In this document: in pieces, positions 45,534-53,298 of the stretch
Layout: every line of letters begins with the position of its first letter
Numbering within the stretch: the stretch's first letter is position 1
Source: Eisenbergiella tayi
GTDB taxonomy: Bacteria > Bacillota > Clostridia > Lachnospirales > Lachnospiraceae
DNA: 64,000 nucleotides
Direction of reading: 5' to 3'
NCBI RefSeq assembly: GCF_001881565.1
Contig: NZ_MPDJ01000002.1
Coordinates: forward strand, 544,599 to 608,598
Notes under the pieces: model-generated
What the model was told of the DNA's origin: nothing
Seen by the model: the letters and a program-made list of their open reading frames with translations, nothing else
Databases searched by the model: none
Translations under genes and position numbers: made by a program

Positions 45534-45750
45534 TTAGTGTACTATTTTCCTTTTAAATATCCCATGTTCTGAGACACTTATTTTCGGCGGTATTACTACA
45601 CTTAAATGCACCTGGTCTATGCAAACTGCACCTGACATAATATTAATATTTTTATATCTTAACAGCGCGTTTATTATTTCTCTAACATCTTCTTTGGCCT
45701 TACCATACATTACTTTTTTTCTATACTTTGGAATAATAACGATATGGTAT
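45534..45750 (-). pseudogene. IS200/IS605-type TnpA transposase remnant
   Basis: The minus-strand frame reads YHIVIIPKYRKKVMYGKAKE, then DVREIINALLRYKNI and later GAVCIDQVHLSVVIPPKIS before a stop. This is the N-terminal two thirds of an IS200-type TnpA. The HUH metal-binding pair, normally D-H-I/V-H, is here D-Q-V-H, and the start and the C-terminal catalytic Tyr region are missing. It is inactive and shows that an IS200-like element once inserted here. Confidence 0.78.
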
Positions 45751-45762
45751 TAGTATTTTCAT

Positions 45763-45942
45763 TTATTGGTAATATTGTGCTTGAGCCTTCCACAACTCAT
45801 AATACTTTCCCATTTGCTCCTTCAGAAGAGCATCATGAGTTCCACACTGAACAATCTGCCCTTTATCAAATACAAGTATCCTTTCACAAAATCTACAAGA
45901 TGAGAGTCTATGTGAAATAAATACTGCCGCCTTTTCTCCAAC
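45763..45942 (-). pseudogene. C-terminal tail of an ABC exporter ATPase
   Basis: The last 60 codons of an ABC half-transporter: KAAVFISHRLSSCRFCERIL (switch His), VFDKGQIVQCGTHDALL and the end YYELWKAQAQYYQ with a TAA at 45763-45765. Everything upstream, including Walker motifs, is gone; the sequence breaks off next to the SnoaL-like gene. It is a third ABC exporter remnant in this zone and supports past export functions here. Confidence 0.8.
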
Positions 45943-45945
45943 AAT

Positions 45946-46314
45946 CTATTTCATAGAATCCAACTGTTTTTTTGAGTCACAAAATACTTGCCATGTTTGA
46001 ATCTGATTCCCTTTAATTATTACTTTCCAGCAAGCGGGAAACTCGCAATATTTTTCTTTGTTTCCCAAATATGAAGCACTTGCTTTTCCTATAATTATGG
46101 AAAATTTATCACTTTCAATGTAATCATAAATCTCAATGAGATAATCGGGAAACCAGTTAAAATACCCTTGCCAACCTATTTTCATTTGTTCCTTATTTTC
46201 TTTATTACCGTAGGTATCAATGAAATAAAAATCTTCTGACATCATATCAATAATAAGTGACAGGTTTTGATTATTGATTGCTTCAACAAATTTTACTACA
46301 ATATCTTGCTTCAT
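45946..46314 (-). CDS. SnoaL/NTF2-like protein
   Basis: 122 aa, AGGAGG ribosome binding site. The cone-shaped NTF2 fold is suggested by the opening FVEAINNQNLSLIIDMMSED, FYFIDTYGN, then FNWFPDYLIEIYDYIE and late strands CWKVIIKGNQIQTWQVF. Members are small isomerases, hydrolases or ligand-binding proteins in varied pathways. No ligand residues can be assigned. Its stop lies 4 bp from the ABC tail remnant, so its 3' neighbourhood was rearranged. Confidence 0.7.
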   Translation of the reverse strand: MKQDIVVKFVEAINNQNLSLIIDMMSEDFYFIDTYGNKENKEQMKIGWQGYFNWFPDYLIEIYDYIESDKFSIIIGKASASYLGNKEKYCEFPACWKVIIKGNQIQTWQVFCDSKKQLDSMK

Positions 46315-46358
46315 ATTGTATCCTCCCTACGACGTTCATTTTGCGCGCTATTCTCCCC

Positions 46359-46919
46359 CTACAAACCGGAATTTGTAGTTCGTTCTGATAATACAGACTT
46401 AGCTAAGTCTATCTGTTTATTTCGCTCGTTACTAGCTTCAATTTTACTGTTATTATTCAAAAGATTAATAACCTTTACTGCATAATCAGATGATACAATA
46501 GCATGACCTCTCATATGTCCGGTTGCAATAGCTTGAGCATAAACTCTTGATGAAAATTTACTTGTTTCATTAATCGAATTTTGGGCAAGGGTATTAGCTA
46601 AAAATCCTGCATTTCTTAATTCAAATGCACTTATTTTACTATCAATTCTCTTTTGTAAAATATCACTAGTCTTAGAAATTATATCATTTTTTGACTCCTC
46701 ATCTCCAATATTTATATAAAAAATGAATCTTTTAGCATTTTTTCTTGCCCAAATTGCTAATTCTTTTTGGGATAATCTTTCCAAAATCTGCTCTAATTCA
46801 TTTCTTTTATCTACATCATCAATAATTTTTATTTTATATGAAGATGGAGTAGTTATTCTATTTTCAATATATAATTGCCTTTCATGTTCATTCCATGCGT
46901 ATTCTTCTGGTTTCATCAT
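46359..46919 (-). CDS. Imm5-like putative immunity protein
   Basis: 186 aa. All-helical look with the pattern AIWARKNAKRFIFYI, then FELRNAGFLANTLAQ and RVYAQAIATGHMRGHAIVSS DYAVK split over the middle, which I recognise as the A-x-T-x-H/HA-type core of Imm5-like immunity proteins that neutralise polymorphic toxins. No toxin gene is adjacent, so it would be an orphan immunity gene, which is common in arrays kept against competitors. It is driven by a promoter similar to that at 8777 and lies directly downstream of recQ. Family assignment is moderate. Confidence 0.5.
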   Translation of the reverse strand: MMKPEEYAWNEHERQLYIENRITTPSSYKIKIIDDVDKRNELEQILERLSQKELAIWARKNAKRFIFYINIGDEESKNDIISKTSDILQKRIDSKISAFELRNAGFLANTLAQNSINETSKFSSRVYAQAIATGHMRGHAIVSSDYAVKVINLLNNNSKIEASNERNKQIDLAKSVLSERTTNSGL

Positions 46920-46947
46920 ATATATTCCTCGTTAAATTCCGATTTAT

Positions 46948-47012
46948 CGCTTTTTTTTTATTAGTATAGCATATAAAAATGAACAAAACAAAACTATTAT
47001 TTAAAAGCTGAT
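46948..47012 (-). promoter_or_regulatory. Promoter of the Imm5-like gene, duplicated at 8764-8828
   Basis: Minus strand TATGCTATACT is an extended -10 as at 8777-8815. The alignment with 8764-8828 covers about 60 bp with few differences. Both copies stand on the 3' side of a recQ sequence (intact recQ here, remnant (b) there) in the same orientation. Confidence 0.6.
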
Positions 47013-47037
47013 GATGCCTAATCTAATACAAACAAAA

Positions 47038-47072
47038 GCCCTCCCGACTGACACCAAACCAGTCGAAAGGGC
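47038..47072 (-). terminator. recQ terminator
   Basis: Minus strand: GCCCTTTCGACTG, a 9-nt loop, CAGTCGGGAGGGC, then TTTTGTTTG, starting 14 bp after the recQ stop codon. Confidence 0.85.
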
Positions 47073-47085
47073 CCACACATCCTCT

Positions 47086-49425
47086 TTATTTCCCACCATT
47101 CTCCGCCGTCAGCAGCAGCTCCACAATCCCCCTCTGCGCCTCCTCCGTATAGTAAAACACCTCATACTCATTCCCCTTCGAGCTGATCCGCGTCTCCGCT
47201 CCAATCCCGAAATCCGTCCCATACTCCGTTATCTTCCGCAGCGGCATCCGGTTGACGAATTTCAATTCAAACAGCCCCTCATCTAGCAGCATCTGCTCCA
47301 CCGCCTTTATCGTCAGACGCTTCATCGTGCTCTCATCCCGCAAATCATTCATCTGTCCCACCAGATCACTTAAGGACATCCTCGCAGAGTAATGCAGCTG
47401 GGAAGCAATCTCTTCCGTCATCACAAATTCCGTCTTATTCTTTTTCCCCGCCGAACTCTTCACGGCAGCCTCGTCCCCGCTCTCTGCCGCATCCCTTTCA
47501 TAATCCTGCACCACATCATAATCCAGACTGGAAAACTCCACCGCCCCCAAACTGTCCGGATCATCCGTCTTCCCATGCTCTTTATTAAATTCGATCACCT
47601 TCTCCAGGAACACTTCCCCATACTTCTCATACTTAAATTCGCCCACTCCGGATACCGAAAGCATCTCATTCCTATTCACAGGACGGATCACACACATATG
47701 TACCAGCGATTTATCCGAGAACACAATATACGGAGGCACCCCTTCCTTTTTCGCCAGCTCCGCCCGCAGGCCCCGCAGGATTTCAAACAGCTTCTCATCC
47801 TCTTCATCCAGTTCAAAGGCCGCCGCTCCCCTGCTCTTCTTCCCTTTCTTTTCTCCCGCCGCCTTAGCCGGATGCTCCTGCTCCTTCGCCATCTTCATGG
47901 TCACCGTCTCATCCTCTTCCAGAATGAGCTTCGATTTCCCGGTGAGCTTCACCACCGCATACTCATCGTTCGTCACCGCCAGGAATTCATTCAGCATCAG
48001 GTAATTCATCACCTGCCGCAGCTTATACGTCGGCACCTTTGCCAGTTCCGCATAATGAGGATTCTCATCCATCCGGTACTGTCTGATTTTCGCCGTATTC
48101 GCACCATGTACGGTATCAATGATCACATTCGTCCCATACCTCTGCCTGCACGCCAGCACACATCCGATTAAGGCCCGTGCAATCTCCGTCACATCCACTT
48201 CCTCAAACTGGCTCAGGCAATTGGCACAATTACCGCAGTAATTCGATCCATACTCCCCAAAATACCGGAGGATATAATCCCGCAGGCATTCATTGGTAAA
48301 GCAGTAGAAGGTCATCTTCCGCAGCCTGTCCCGATCCCTCTCCGTCACCAGATCCCTGGTAAGCGGATCCATTTCCTGATTATCCTGGTTATTGTCAATA
48401 AAGAACTGGTTCGTAACCACATCCTGCCCGCCATACAGCAGAATACATTCCGCAGGTTCCCCATCTCTTCCGGCTCTGCCGGCTTCCTGATAGTAGCTCT
48501 CCATATTTTTAGGCATACTATAATGTATCACATACCGTACATTTGATTTATCTATCCCCATTCCGAAAGCATTGGTCGCCACCATCACAGGATACCTGTC
48601 ATAAATAAAATCATCCTGATTCTGCCTTCTTTCCGTATCACTTAACCCCGCATGGTAACGGGTAGCAGGAAAGCCGTCACTCCGCAGCCTGTCGCATACC
48701 TCTTCCACCACTTTTCTGGTCAGACAGTAAATGATTCCGCTTTCTTCTCTGTGCATTTCCAGATAATTTTTCATAGTGGCGTACTTATCCTTAGGGGTCT
48801 GCACTCCAAAATAAAGATTCGGCCTGTCAAAACCTGTTGTCAGCACCTCCGGAGACTGCAGCATCAGAATATCAATAATATCATCCCTTACTTCCTTAGT
48901 AGCCGTAGCAGTAAACGCTCCCACAACAGGCCTTTTGGGAAGACGGGCAATGAATTCCACGATTTTCAGATAGCTGGGACGGAAATCCTGCCCCCACTGG
49001 GATACACAATGCGCCTCATCTACCGCCACCATGGAAATATCCGCATTCTGGGCAAAATCCAGGAACTCCTCCGTAACCAGCCGTTCCGGGGCCACATATA
49101 TAATCGGATATCGCCCGGCTCTCGCATATTCCAGCGCCTTCCGGTACTGTCCCTGTGTGAGTGAACTGTTCAGATATGCGGCATGCACTCCCACGCTGTT
49201 CAAGGCTCCCACCTGATCCTTCATCAGGGATATCAGCGGTGAAATAACCAGCGTAATCCCTTTCATCATCAGGGCAGGCACCTGATAGCAGATGGATTTC
49301 CCCGCTCCGGTAGGCATGATTCCCAGAACATCCTGTCCCCGCAAAATACTGTCGATCAGCAGCTCCTGTCCGTCTCTGAAGCTATCATAACCAAAATACT
49401 GCTTTAATATCTGATTTTTATCCAT
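47086..49425 (-). CDS. recQ: ATP-dependent DNA helicase RecQ
   Basis: 779 aa from ATG 49423-49425 with GGAGG upstream; a start ten codons earlier is weaker. Motif I MPTGAGKS, motif II VDEAHCVSQWGQDFRP, motif VI YYQEAGRAGRDGEP, then the zinc domain (YCFTNECLRDYILRYFGEYG, CGNCANC), the winged-helix RQC region (TVHGANTAKIRQYR), an HRDC domain near residues 525-600 (LRGLRAELAKKEGVPPYIVF) and a C-terminal extension of 180 residues. A 3'-5' helicase for recombination repair. It is the intact source-like copy of four remnants at 1917, 9934, 11648 and 41387. Confidence 0.97.
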   Translation of the reverse strand: MDKNQILKQYFGYDSFRDGQELLIDSILRGQDVLGIMPTGAGKSICYQVPALMMKGITLVISPLISLMKDQVGALNSVGVHAAYLNSSLTQGQYRKALEYARAGRYPIIYVAPERLVTEEFLDFAQNADISMVAVDEAHCVSQWGQDFRPSYLKIVEFIARLPKRPVVGAFTATATKEVRDDIIDILMLQSPEVLTTGFDRPNLYFGVQTPKDKYATMKNYLEMHREESGIIYCLTRKVVEEVCDRLRSDGFPATRYHAGLSDTERRQNQDDFIYDRYPVMVATNAFGMGIDKSNVRYVIHYSMPKNMESYYQEAGRAGRDGEPAECILLYGGQDVVTNQFFIDNNQDNQEMDPLTRDLVTERDRDRLRKMTFYCFTNECLRDYILRYFGEYGSNYCGNCANCLSQFEEVDVTEIARALIGCVLACRQRYGTNVIIDTVHGANTAKIRQYRMDENPHYAELAKVPTYKLRQVMNYLMLNEFLAVTNDEYAVVKLTGKSKLILEEDETVTMKMAKEQEHPAKAAGEKKGKKSRGAAAFELDEEDEKLFEILRGLRAELAKKEGVPPYIVFSDKSLVHMCVIRPVNRNEMLSVSGVGEFKYEKYGEVFLEKVIEFNKEHGKTDDPDSLGAVEFSSLDYDVVQDYERDAAESGDEAAVKSSAGKKNKTEFVMTEEIASQLHYSARMSLSDLVGQMNDLRDESTMKRLTIKAVEQMLLDEGLFELKFVNRMPLRKITEYGTDFGIGAETRISSKGNEYEVFYYTEEAQRGIVELLLTAENGGK

Positions 49426-49658
49426 TCGTTCCTCCAAATGAAAAGCCCGCCGCATCCGGCCGCCCCTTCCTTTTTCCGCCTATTCTTTTCTCCGTCATCT
49501 TCGGAATTCCAGGGAGATTTTTCTTCAAGACTCACATAACCCACACATGACAAGGCGCTAACGGCCTCAATAGAATTTTGTTACCTTCATCCTACCATAG
49601 ATATACACGCTTGTGCAATAAAAAAACTCCTTTTCACCCGCCATTCTTCCGATACTCC

Positions 49659-50675
49659 CTACCATTTGGGAAACGGCACCGTGCTGATATTAGGTGCCAC
49701 ACCGCTGTGCTCCAGTTTTTCCCGATATGTCGCTTCCCACGTCTCATTCCAGAAGTAAAGCCGGAAACATCTGTAAAAATGATATCCATACAGGCAGACT
49801 GTCGCCGCAATCAGCAGCCAGAGCACAAAAGCCAGCAAACCGGACGGGATAGTCTTATTATCGATTCCTACAGCCCTGGCCCACTCTGCCAGAGCAGAAA
49901 CAGCTATGGAGCGGTCATGTTTTCTGCCGGTTCCCAGCATGCCCAGCCTGACTACATTATTTGCATCATATACGAATGCAGACATCGCTGTCACAGAACA
50001 GCTGAGTATCACTGCAGTACCGGATTTTACCAGTCTGTCAAAATAACTTTTAAGACGCACATAAATCTCAAGCCCCCTGTCAAAAGCCTTTCCGGGAAGC
50101 TTTCCTTCCCCTAAGCTGCTGCTCAGCATAAGATTTCCCAGAGAAGCCATCAATCCGCAGGATAATATCACGGCCGCACCTTCCGTATTATTCCTGTTAT
50201 TATCCGACAGCCACGCCGCATTCTCCTCCGCATTTACCGCATATCCCACACTGCCGTCTGCAAACTTCTTCCAGTCCTTCTCTCTTTCTTTTTCCGTACA
50301 ACCTCTTCTCCTCACGGTCAGAAACAGCCCTATAACCACTCCGATCGAAGAAAGGAATCCTATGATTCCTGAGACAAACGCTTCTACTGCAAAACCCGGC
50401 AGACGCCTCAGAAGGAACAGAGAATAACACTCCTCACTCTGCCCTGCCAGCAAAACACTTCCCAGCAGACTGCACATAATTCCCGGCCCCATATATAGCA
50501 AACCGAAGGCTATTATCAATTTACCCAACTCCGCCGCACCTTCCGCCTGCCAGCCGCCTATCAGTATTAAGTAAAAAGCGCTGAAAAGCAACGTAAAAAG
50601 GCCGAAAAGAAAAACGACTCCTTTATGCTCCTTCCACAGCCGGAAAGACAAAAACTGTTCTTCCTCCACCATCAT
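49659..50675 (-). CDS. Polytopic membrane protein of unknown function
   Basis: About 338 aa from ATG 50673-50675 (MMVEEEQ); a longer frame to 50747 overlaps the YbaK-like gene and has no ribosome binding site. Six to seven hydrophobic segments: FLFGLFTLLFSAFYLILIGG near 20, two around 60-85, a pair at 95-130, one near 180-200 and one around 290-310. The region between includes a soluble stretch. No family recognised. It follows the YbaK-like gene closely and may be cotranscribed. Confidence 0.6.
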   Translation of the reverse strand: MMVEEEQFLSFRLWKEHKGVVFLFGLFTLLFSAFYLILIGGWQAEGAAELGKLIIAFGLLYMGPGIMCSLLGSVLLAGQSEECYSLFLLRRLPGFAVEAFVSGIIGFLSSIGVVIGLFLTVRRRGCTEKEREKDWKKFADGSVGYAVNAEENAAWLSDNNRNNTEGAAVILSCGLMASLGNLMLSSSLGEGKLPGKAFDRGLEIYVRLKSYFDRLVKSGTAVILSCSVTAMSAFVYDANNVVRLGMLGTGRKHDRSIAVSALAEWARAVGIDNKTIPSGLLAFVLWLLIAATVCLYGYHFYRCFRLYFWNETWEATYREKLEHSGVAPNISTVPFPKW

Positions 50676-50691
50676 CCGTCTACCCGTCTTT

Positions 50692-51195
50692 TCACATCGC
50701 CTGCCCCAAAGCAGATTTCTCGTCCATTCCCCAGCCTTTGCAGACATCCACCCATTCCCCGGTTCCGGAATATGTTTCCAGTTCCTCCATGGTCAGTTCA
50801 ATAGCACTGTTGCTGCTGCCGCAGGCAGGAAACACGGTATGGAACCGTTTCAGGGATTCGTCCAGATAAATCTTCACGCCTTCATTTACCGCAAAAGGAC
50901 AGACACCTCCTACCGCATGTCCGATTTTTTCTTCCACTTCCGCGGCCGGAATCATTTTCGCCTTTGTCCCGAACCTGGTCTTATATTTGGCATTATCTAT
51001 TTTTGCGTCTCCGGCTGCTACAACGAGGATGCACCCGTCTGCAGTCTCAAAGGACAGCGTCTTTGCAATCCTGCTGCCTTCGCAGTTAAGGGCCTGCGCC
51101 GCCAGTTCCACCGTAGCGCTGGATACCTGGAATTCTCTGATTCTTCCGTCCGCACTCCACTGTTTTAAATATTCTCTTACTTTATCAATCGCCAT
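50692..51195 (-). CDS. YbaK/EbsC-type aminoacyl-tRNA deacylase
   Basis: 167 aa from ATG 51193-51195 with GGAAGG upstream. YbaK fold: AQALNCEGSRIAKTLSFETA with the conserved Lys, then ILVVAAGDAKIDNAKYK, a central HAVGGVCPFAVNEGVKIYLD and the end ELTMEELETYSGTGEWVDV. Such proteins hydrolyse mischarged tRNA, mostly Cys-tRNA(Pro), in trans to the synthetase. Clear family member. Confidence 0.9.
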   Translation of the reverse strand: MAIDKVREYLKQWSADGRIREFQVSSATVELAAQALNCEGSRIAKTLSFETADGCILVVAAGDAKIDNAKYKTRFGTKAKMIPAAEVEEKIGHAVGGVCPFAVNEGVKIYLDESLKRFHTVFPACGSSNSAIELTMEELETYSGTGEWVDVCKGWGMDEKSALGQAM

Positions 51196-51224
51196 AATCT
51201 GCCTTCCTTTCCGCATTCCAACCT

Positions 51225-51890
51225 TTATTTTATTACAATGCCCATCAGCTTTGCAAGATCTGCGGCCTGATAAATATCCGCCACAGCCCCTCTGAGTTCA
51301 TTTTTCTCTTCCGACACAATTATTCCCTCCACATCGTTGCCCCTCAAATCCATCCCCTTCAGCGACGTATGGAAAAAACTGGCCCTCTTCAAGTTCAAAT
51401 CCTTCCACTCCACCTTTTTAAAACGGCAGTCCGCAAGATAGCTTTCCTGCATATCACATCCGGCCAGGCTGGCAGATTCCCATCTGGATCCGCTGAAATT
51501 GGCAAAAGACAGGCTGCATTCCTCCCACCTTGTTTCTTTCAGAAGGCTTTCATGGAAATCGGCGCCCACGCCTTTTACAAACAGGAATTCACATCGGTTA
51601 AAATAGCAGTCATCCAGAACGCTGTTGGAAAAATCACAGTTTCTGAACTGCACGTCAATAAAGCTTGCCTTTTCAAAATTACAATGAAAAAAGGTACAGT
51701 TTTCAAAAACCACGCCCTCCAGGTTAAGCTTATAAAAATCCTCATTTTCAGCCATCAGTCCTCTGATGCGGCATTGCTCCACCAGCATGTCTTCCCGACG
51801 CGCATCCTGCAGATATGCCAGGCCATCCTCAATTTCCCGCAGCGAAGCTGATAATACCGGCGGCGCTGTTTTCAAACTCTTTTTTTCCAT
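51225..51890 (-). CDS. Pentapeptide repeat protein
   Basis: 221 aa. Residues ~55-200 are tandem five-residue repeats of the A/C-D/N-L/F-x-x kind, such as VVFENCTFFHCNFEKASFID and later CDFSN SVLDD CYFNR CEF. This forms a right-handed quadrilateral beta-helix. Roles range from gyrase protection to scaffolding and cannot be told here. GAGG ribosome binding site; independent of neighbours. Confidence 0.88.
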   Translation of the reverse strand: MEKKSLKTAPPVLSASLREIEDGLAYLQDARREDMLVEQCRIRGLMAENEDFYKLNLEGVVFENCTFFHCNFEKASFIDVQFRNCDFSNSVLDDCYFNRCEFLFVKGVGADFHESLLKETRWEECSLSFANFSGSRWESASLAGCDMQESYLADCRFKKVEWKDLNLKRASFFHTSLKGMDLRGNDVEGIIVSEEKNELRGAVADIYQAADLAKLMGIVIK

Positions 51891-51999
51891 ATCTGATTCC
51901 TCGTATGTTTCTCTTATTCAGGCTTTGTATTTCTAACTGTTAAGTCTATCACAGTCTGCCTGAAAGGGAAAGACCACACCCACAAAAAGCGCCAAAAAA

Positions 52000-52033
52000 G
52001 CGCCCCGATAAAATAATTCTTTTATCGGGGCGC
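52000..52033 (-). terminator. Terminator of the Hsp20 operon
   Basis: Perfect 14-bp stem (GCGCCCCGATAAAA / TTTTATCGGGGCGC) with a 6-nt loop; on the minus strand followed by TTTTTTGG. Situated 68 bp beyond the stop of the second Hsp20 gene. Confidence 0.92.
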
Positions 52034-52101
52034 CCTGCTTTGGAGGACTATATCAGAAAATATGGAAACTGATTTATTTCCCAGCCGGCCGGCGTATTCC
52101 G

Positions 52102-52575
52102 TCAGCCATCAATGGAAATATAGTTGTGGTCTTCCACAGCCTTTTTCTCTTCTGTCTTGGGAACCGAAAGCTTCAGGATACCATGTTTGAAGTTCGCCCT
52201 GATATCCGAGCGCTCTACATTTTCTCCCACATAGAAGGTACGGCTGCATGCACCTGCATAACGTTCTCTGCGGATATATTTGCCTTTCTTTTCTTCTTCC
52301 TTATCCAGGCCTTTCTCTGCACTGATGGTGAGATAGCCATCCTCCAGCTCCACCTGGATTTCGTCCTTCTTGAAACCGGGCAGATCCACATCCAGTTCGT
52401 AGGCAGAATCTGTTTCACGGACATCCGTTTTCATCAGGCGTGCCGCATTTTTTCCGTACAGCGGATTCTTCCTTCCAAAAAACTCCTTATTCATTCTTTT
52501 TTCCCATTTATCATCAAACGGGAAATCCATAAAATCATCAAATAAATTTTCTCCAAAAATGCTGGGCATCAACAT
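52102..52575 (-). CDS. Small heat shock protein Hsp20 (copy 2)
   Basis: 157 aa. The alpha-crystallin domain runs from about residue 48 with VRETDSAYELDVDLPGFKKD, through DGYLTISAEKGLDKEE to the end HGILKLSVPKTEEKKAVED and YISIDG. It is an ATP-independent holdase that keeps denatured proteins soluble. It follows a paralogous Hsp20 by 49 bp in one operon under the CIRCE-type promoter at 53194-53236. Its N-terminal arm has an extra 20 residues (KRMNKEFFGRKNPLYGKNA) compared with copy 1. Confidence 0.95.
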   Translation of the reverse strand: MLMPSIFGENLFDDFMDFPFDDKWEKRMNKEFFGRKNPLYGKNAARLMKTDVRETDSAYELDVDLPGFKKDEIQVELEDGYLTISAEKGLDKEEEKKGKYIRRERYAGACSRTFYVGENVERSDIRANFKHGILKLSVPKTEEKKAVEDHNYISIDG

Positions 52576-52624
52576 ATGTCATTCCTCCATTCTTTGTATC
52601 AATCCTGTCAGATACAGTACGGCT

Positions 52625-53050
52625 TTATCCTTCGATGGCTATATACTTATTCTCTTCTACCTTGGGCTGTGCTTCTTCCTTCGGTACAGACAGCTTCAGG
52701 ATGCCATTTTCAAATTTTGCTTTGATATCCTCCTGTTTTACCGAATCTCCAACCTGGAAGCTTCTGCTGCAGGATCCCATGTACCGCTCTCTTCTGATGT
52801 ATTTGCCATTTTCGTCCTTTTCATCGTTATCTTTCTTCGTGGAAGCGCTGATGGTAAGATAGCCATCCTTCAATTCCACCTTAATATCTTCTTTGCTGAA
52901 ACCGGGCATATCGACATCCAGCTCATAGTGTCCATCATTGTCCCTGATATCGGTCTTCATCAGGCTGCTTTCATTGTAGCTTCCGAACGGGAATCTCATC
53001 CAGTCATCAAATAAATCTTCTCCAAAAATACTAGGCATCAACATAATCAA
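52625..53050 (-). CDS. Small heat shock protein Hsp20 (copy 1)
   Basis: 141 aa. MPSIFGEDLFDDWMRFPFG N-terminus, alpha-crystallin domain with DNDGHYELDVDMPGFSKED, DGYLTISASTKKD and the strand FENGILKLSVPKEE. First gene of the tandem pair. The start may be ATG 53050 or the ATG three codons later (MLMPSIFG, matching copy 2). The leader from the promoter is about 140 nt. Heat-inducible expression is inferred from the operator. Confidence 0.95.
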   Translation of the reverse strand: MIMLMPSIFGEDLFDDWMRFPFGSYNESSLMKTDIRDNDGHYELDVDMPGFSKEDIKVELKDGYLTISASTKKDNDEKDENGKYIRRERYMGSCSRSFQVGDSVKQEDIKAKFENGILKLSVPKEEAQPKVEENKYIAIEG

Positions 53051-53193
53051 TCGCTCCTTTTCGTAAATAATATAGTTTTGTTTACAAGTTTGGAACGCGG
53101 GTACTGACTTTGGTATAAAAAGTAACCGACCTCTTTCGGTGTATCATGCTTTTTGTATCTTTGTCTTTATGTCTTTCCCTTTGTTCTACATGT

Positions 53194-53236
53194 AATATAA
53201 CACGCATTATTAGCAGAGTCAAGAGGTGAGTGCTAA
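53194..53236 (-). promoter_or_regulatory. SigmaA promoter overlapping an imperfect CIRCE operator (Hsp20 operon)
   Basis: Minus strand: TTGACT (plus 53217-53222), exactly 17 bp, TATATT (plus 53194-53199). A CIRCE-like repeat spans 53210-53236: one perfect arm (TTAGCACTC on the minus strand) and, after 9 bp, CTCTGCTAA in place of GAGTGCTAA. The -35 box falls inside the operator, so HrcA binding would block RNA polymerase directly. Confidence 0.82.
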
Positions 53237-53298
53237 ATTAATTATAAAAAAACTATAAAGTTCGCGTAAATGAAGCTATTTTCCCAAAGAAACAGCAG

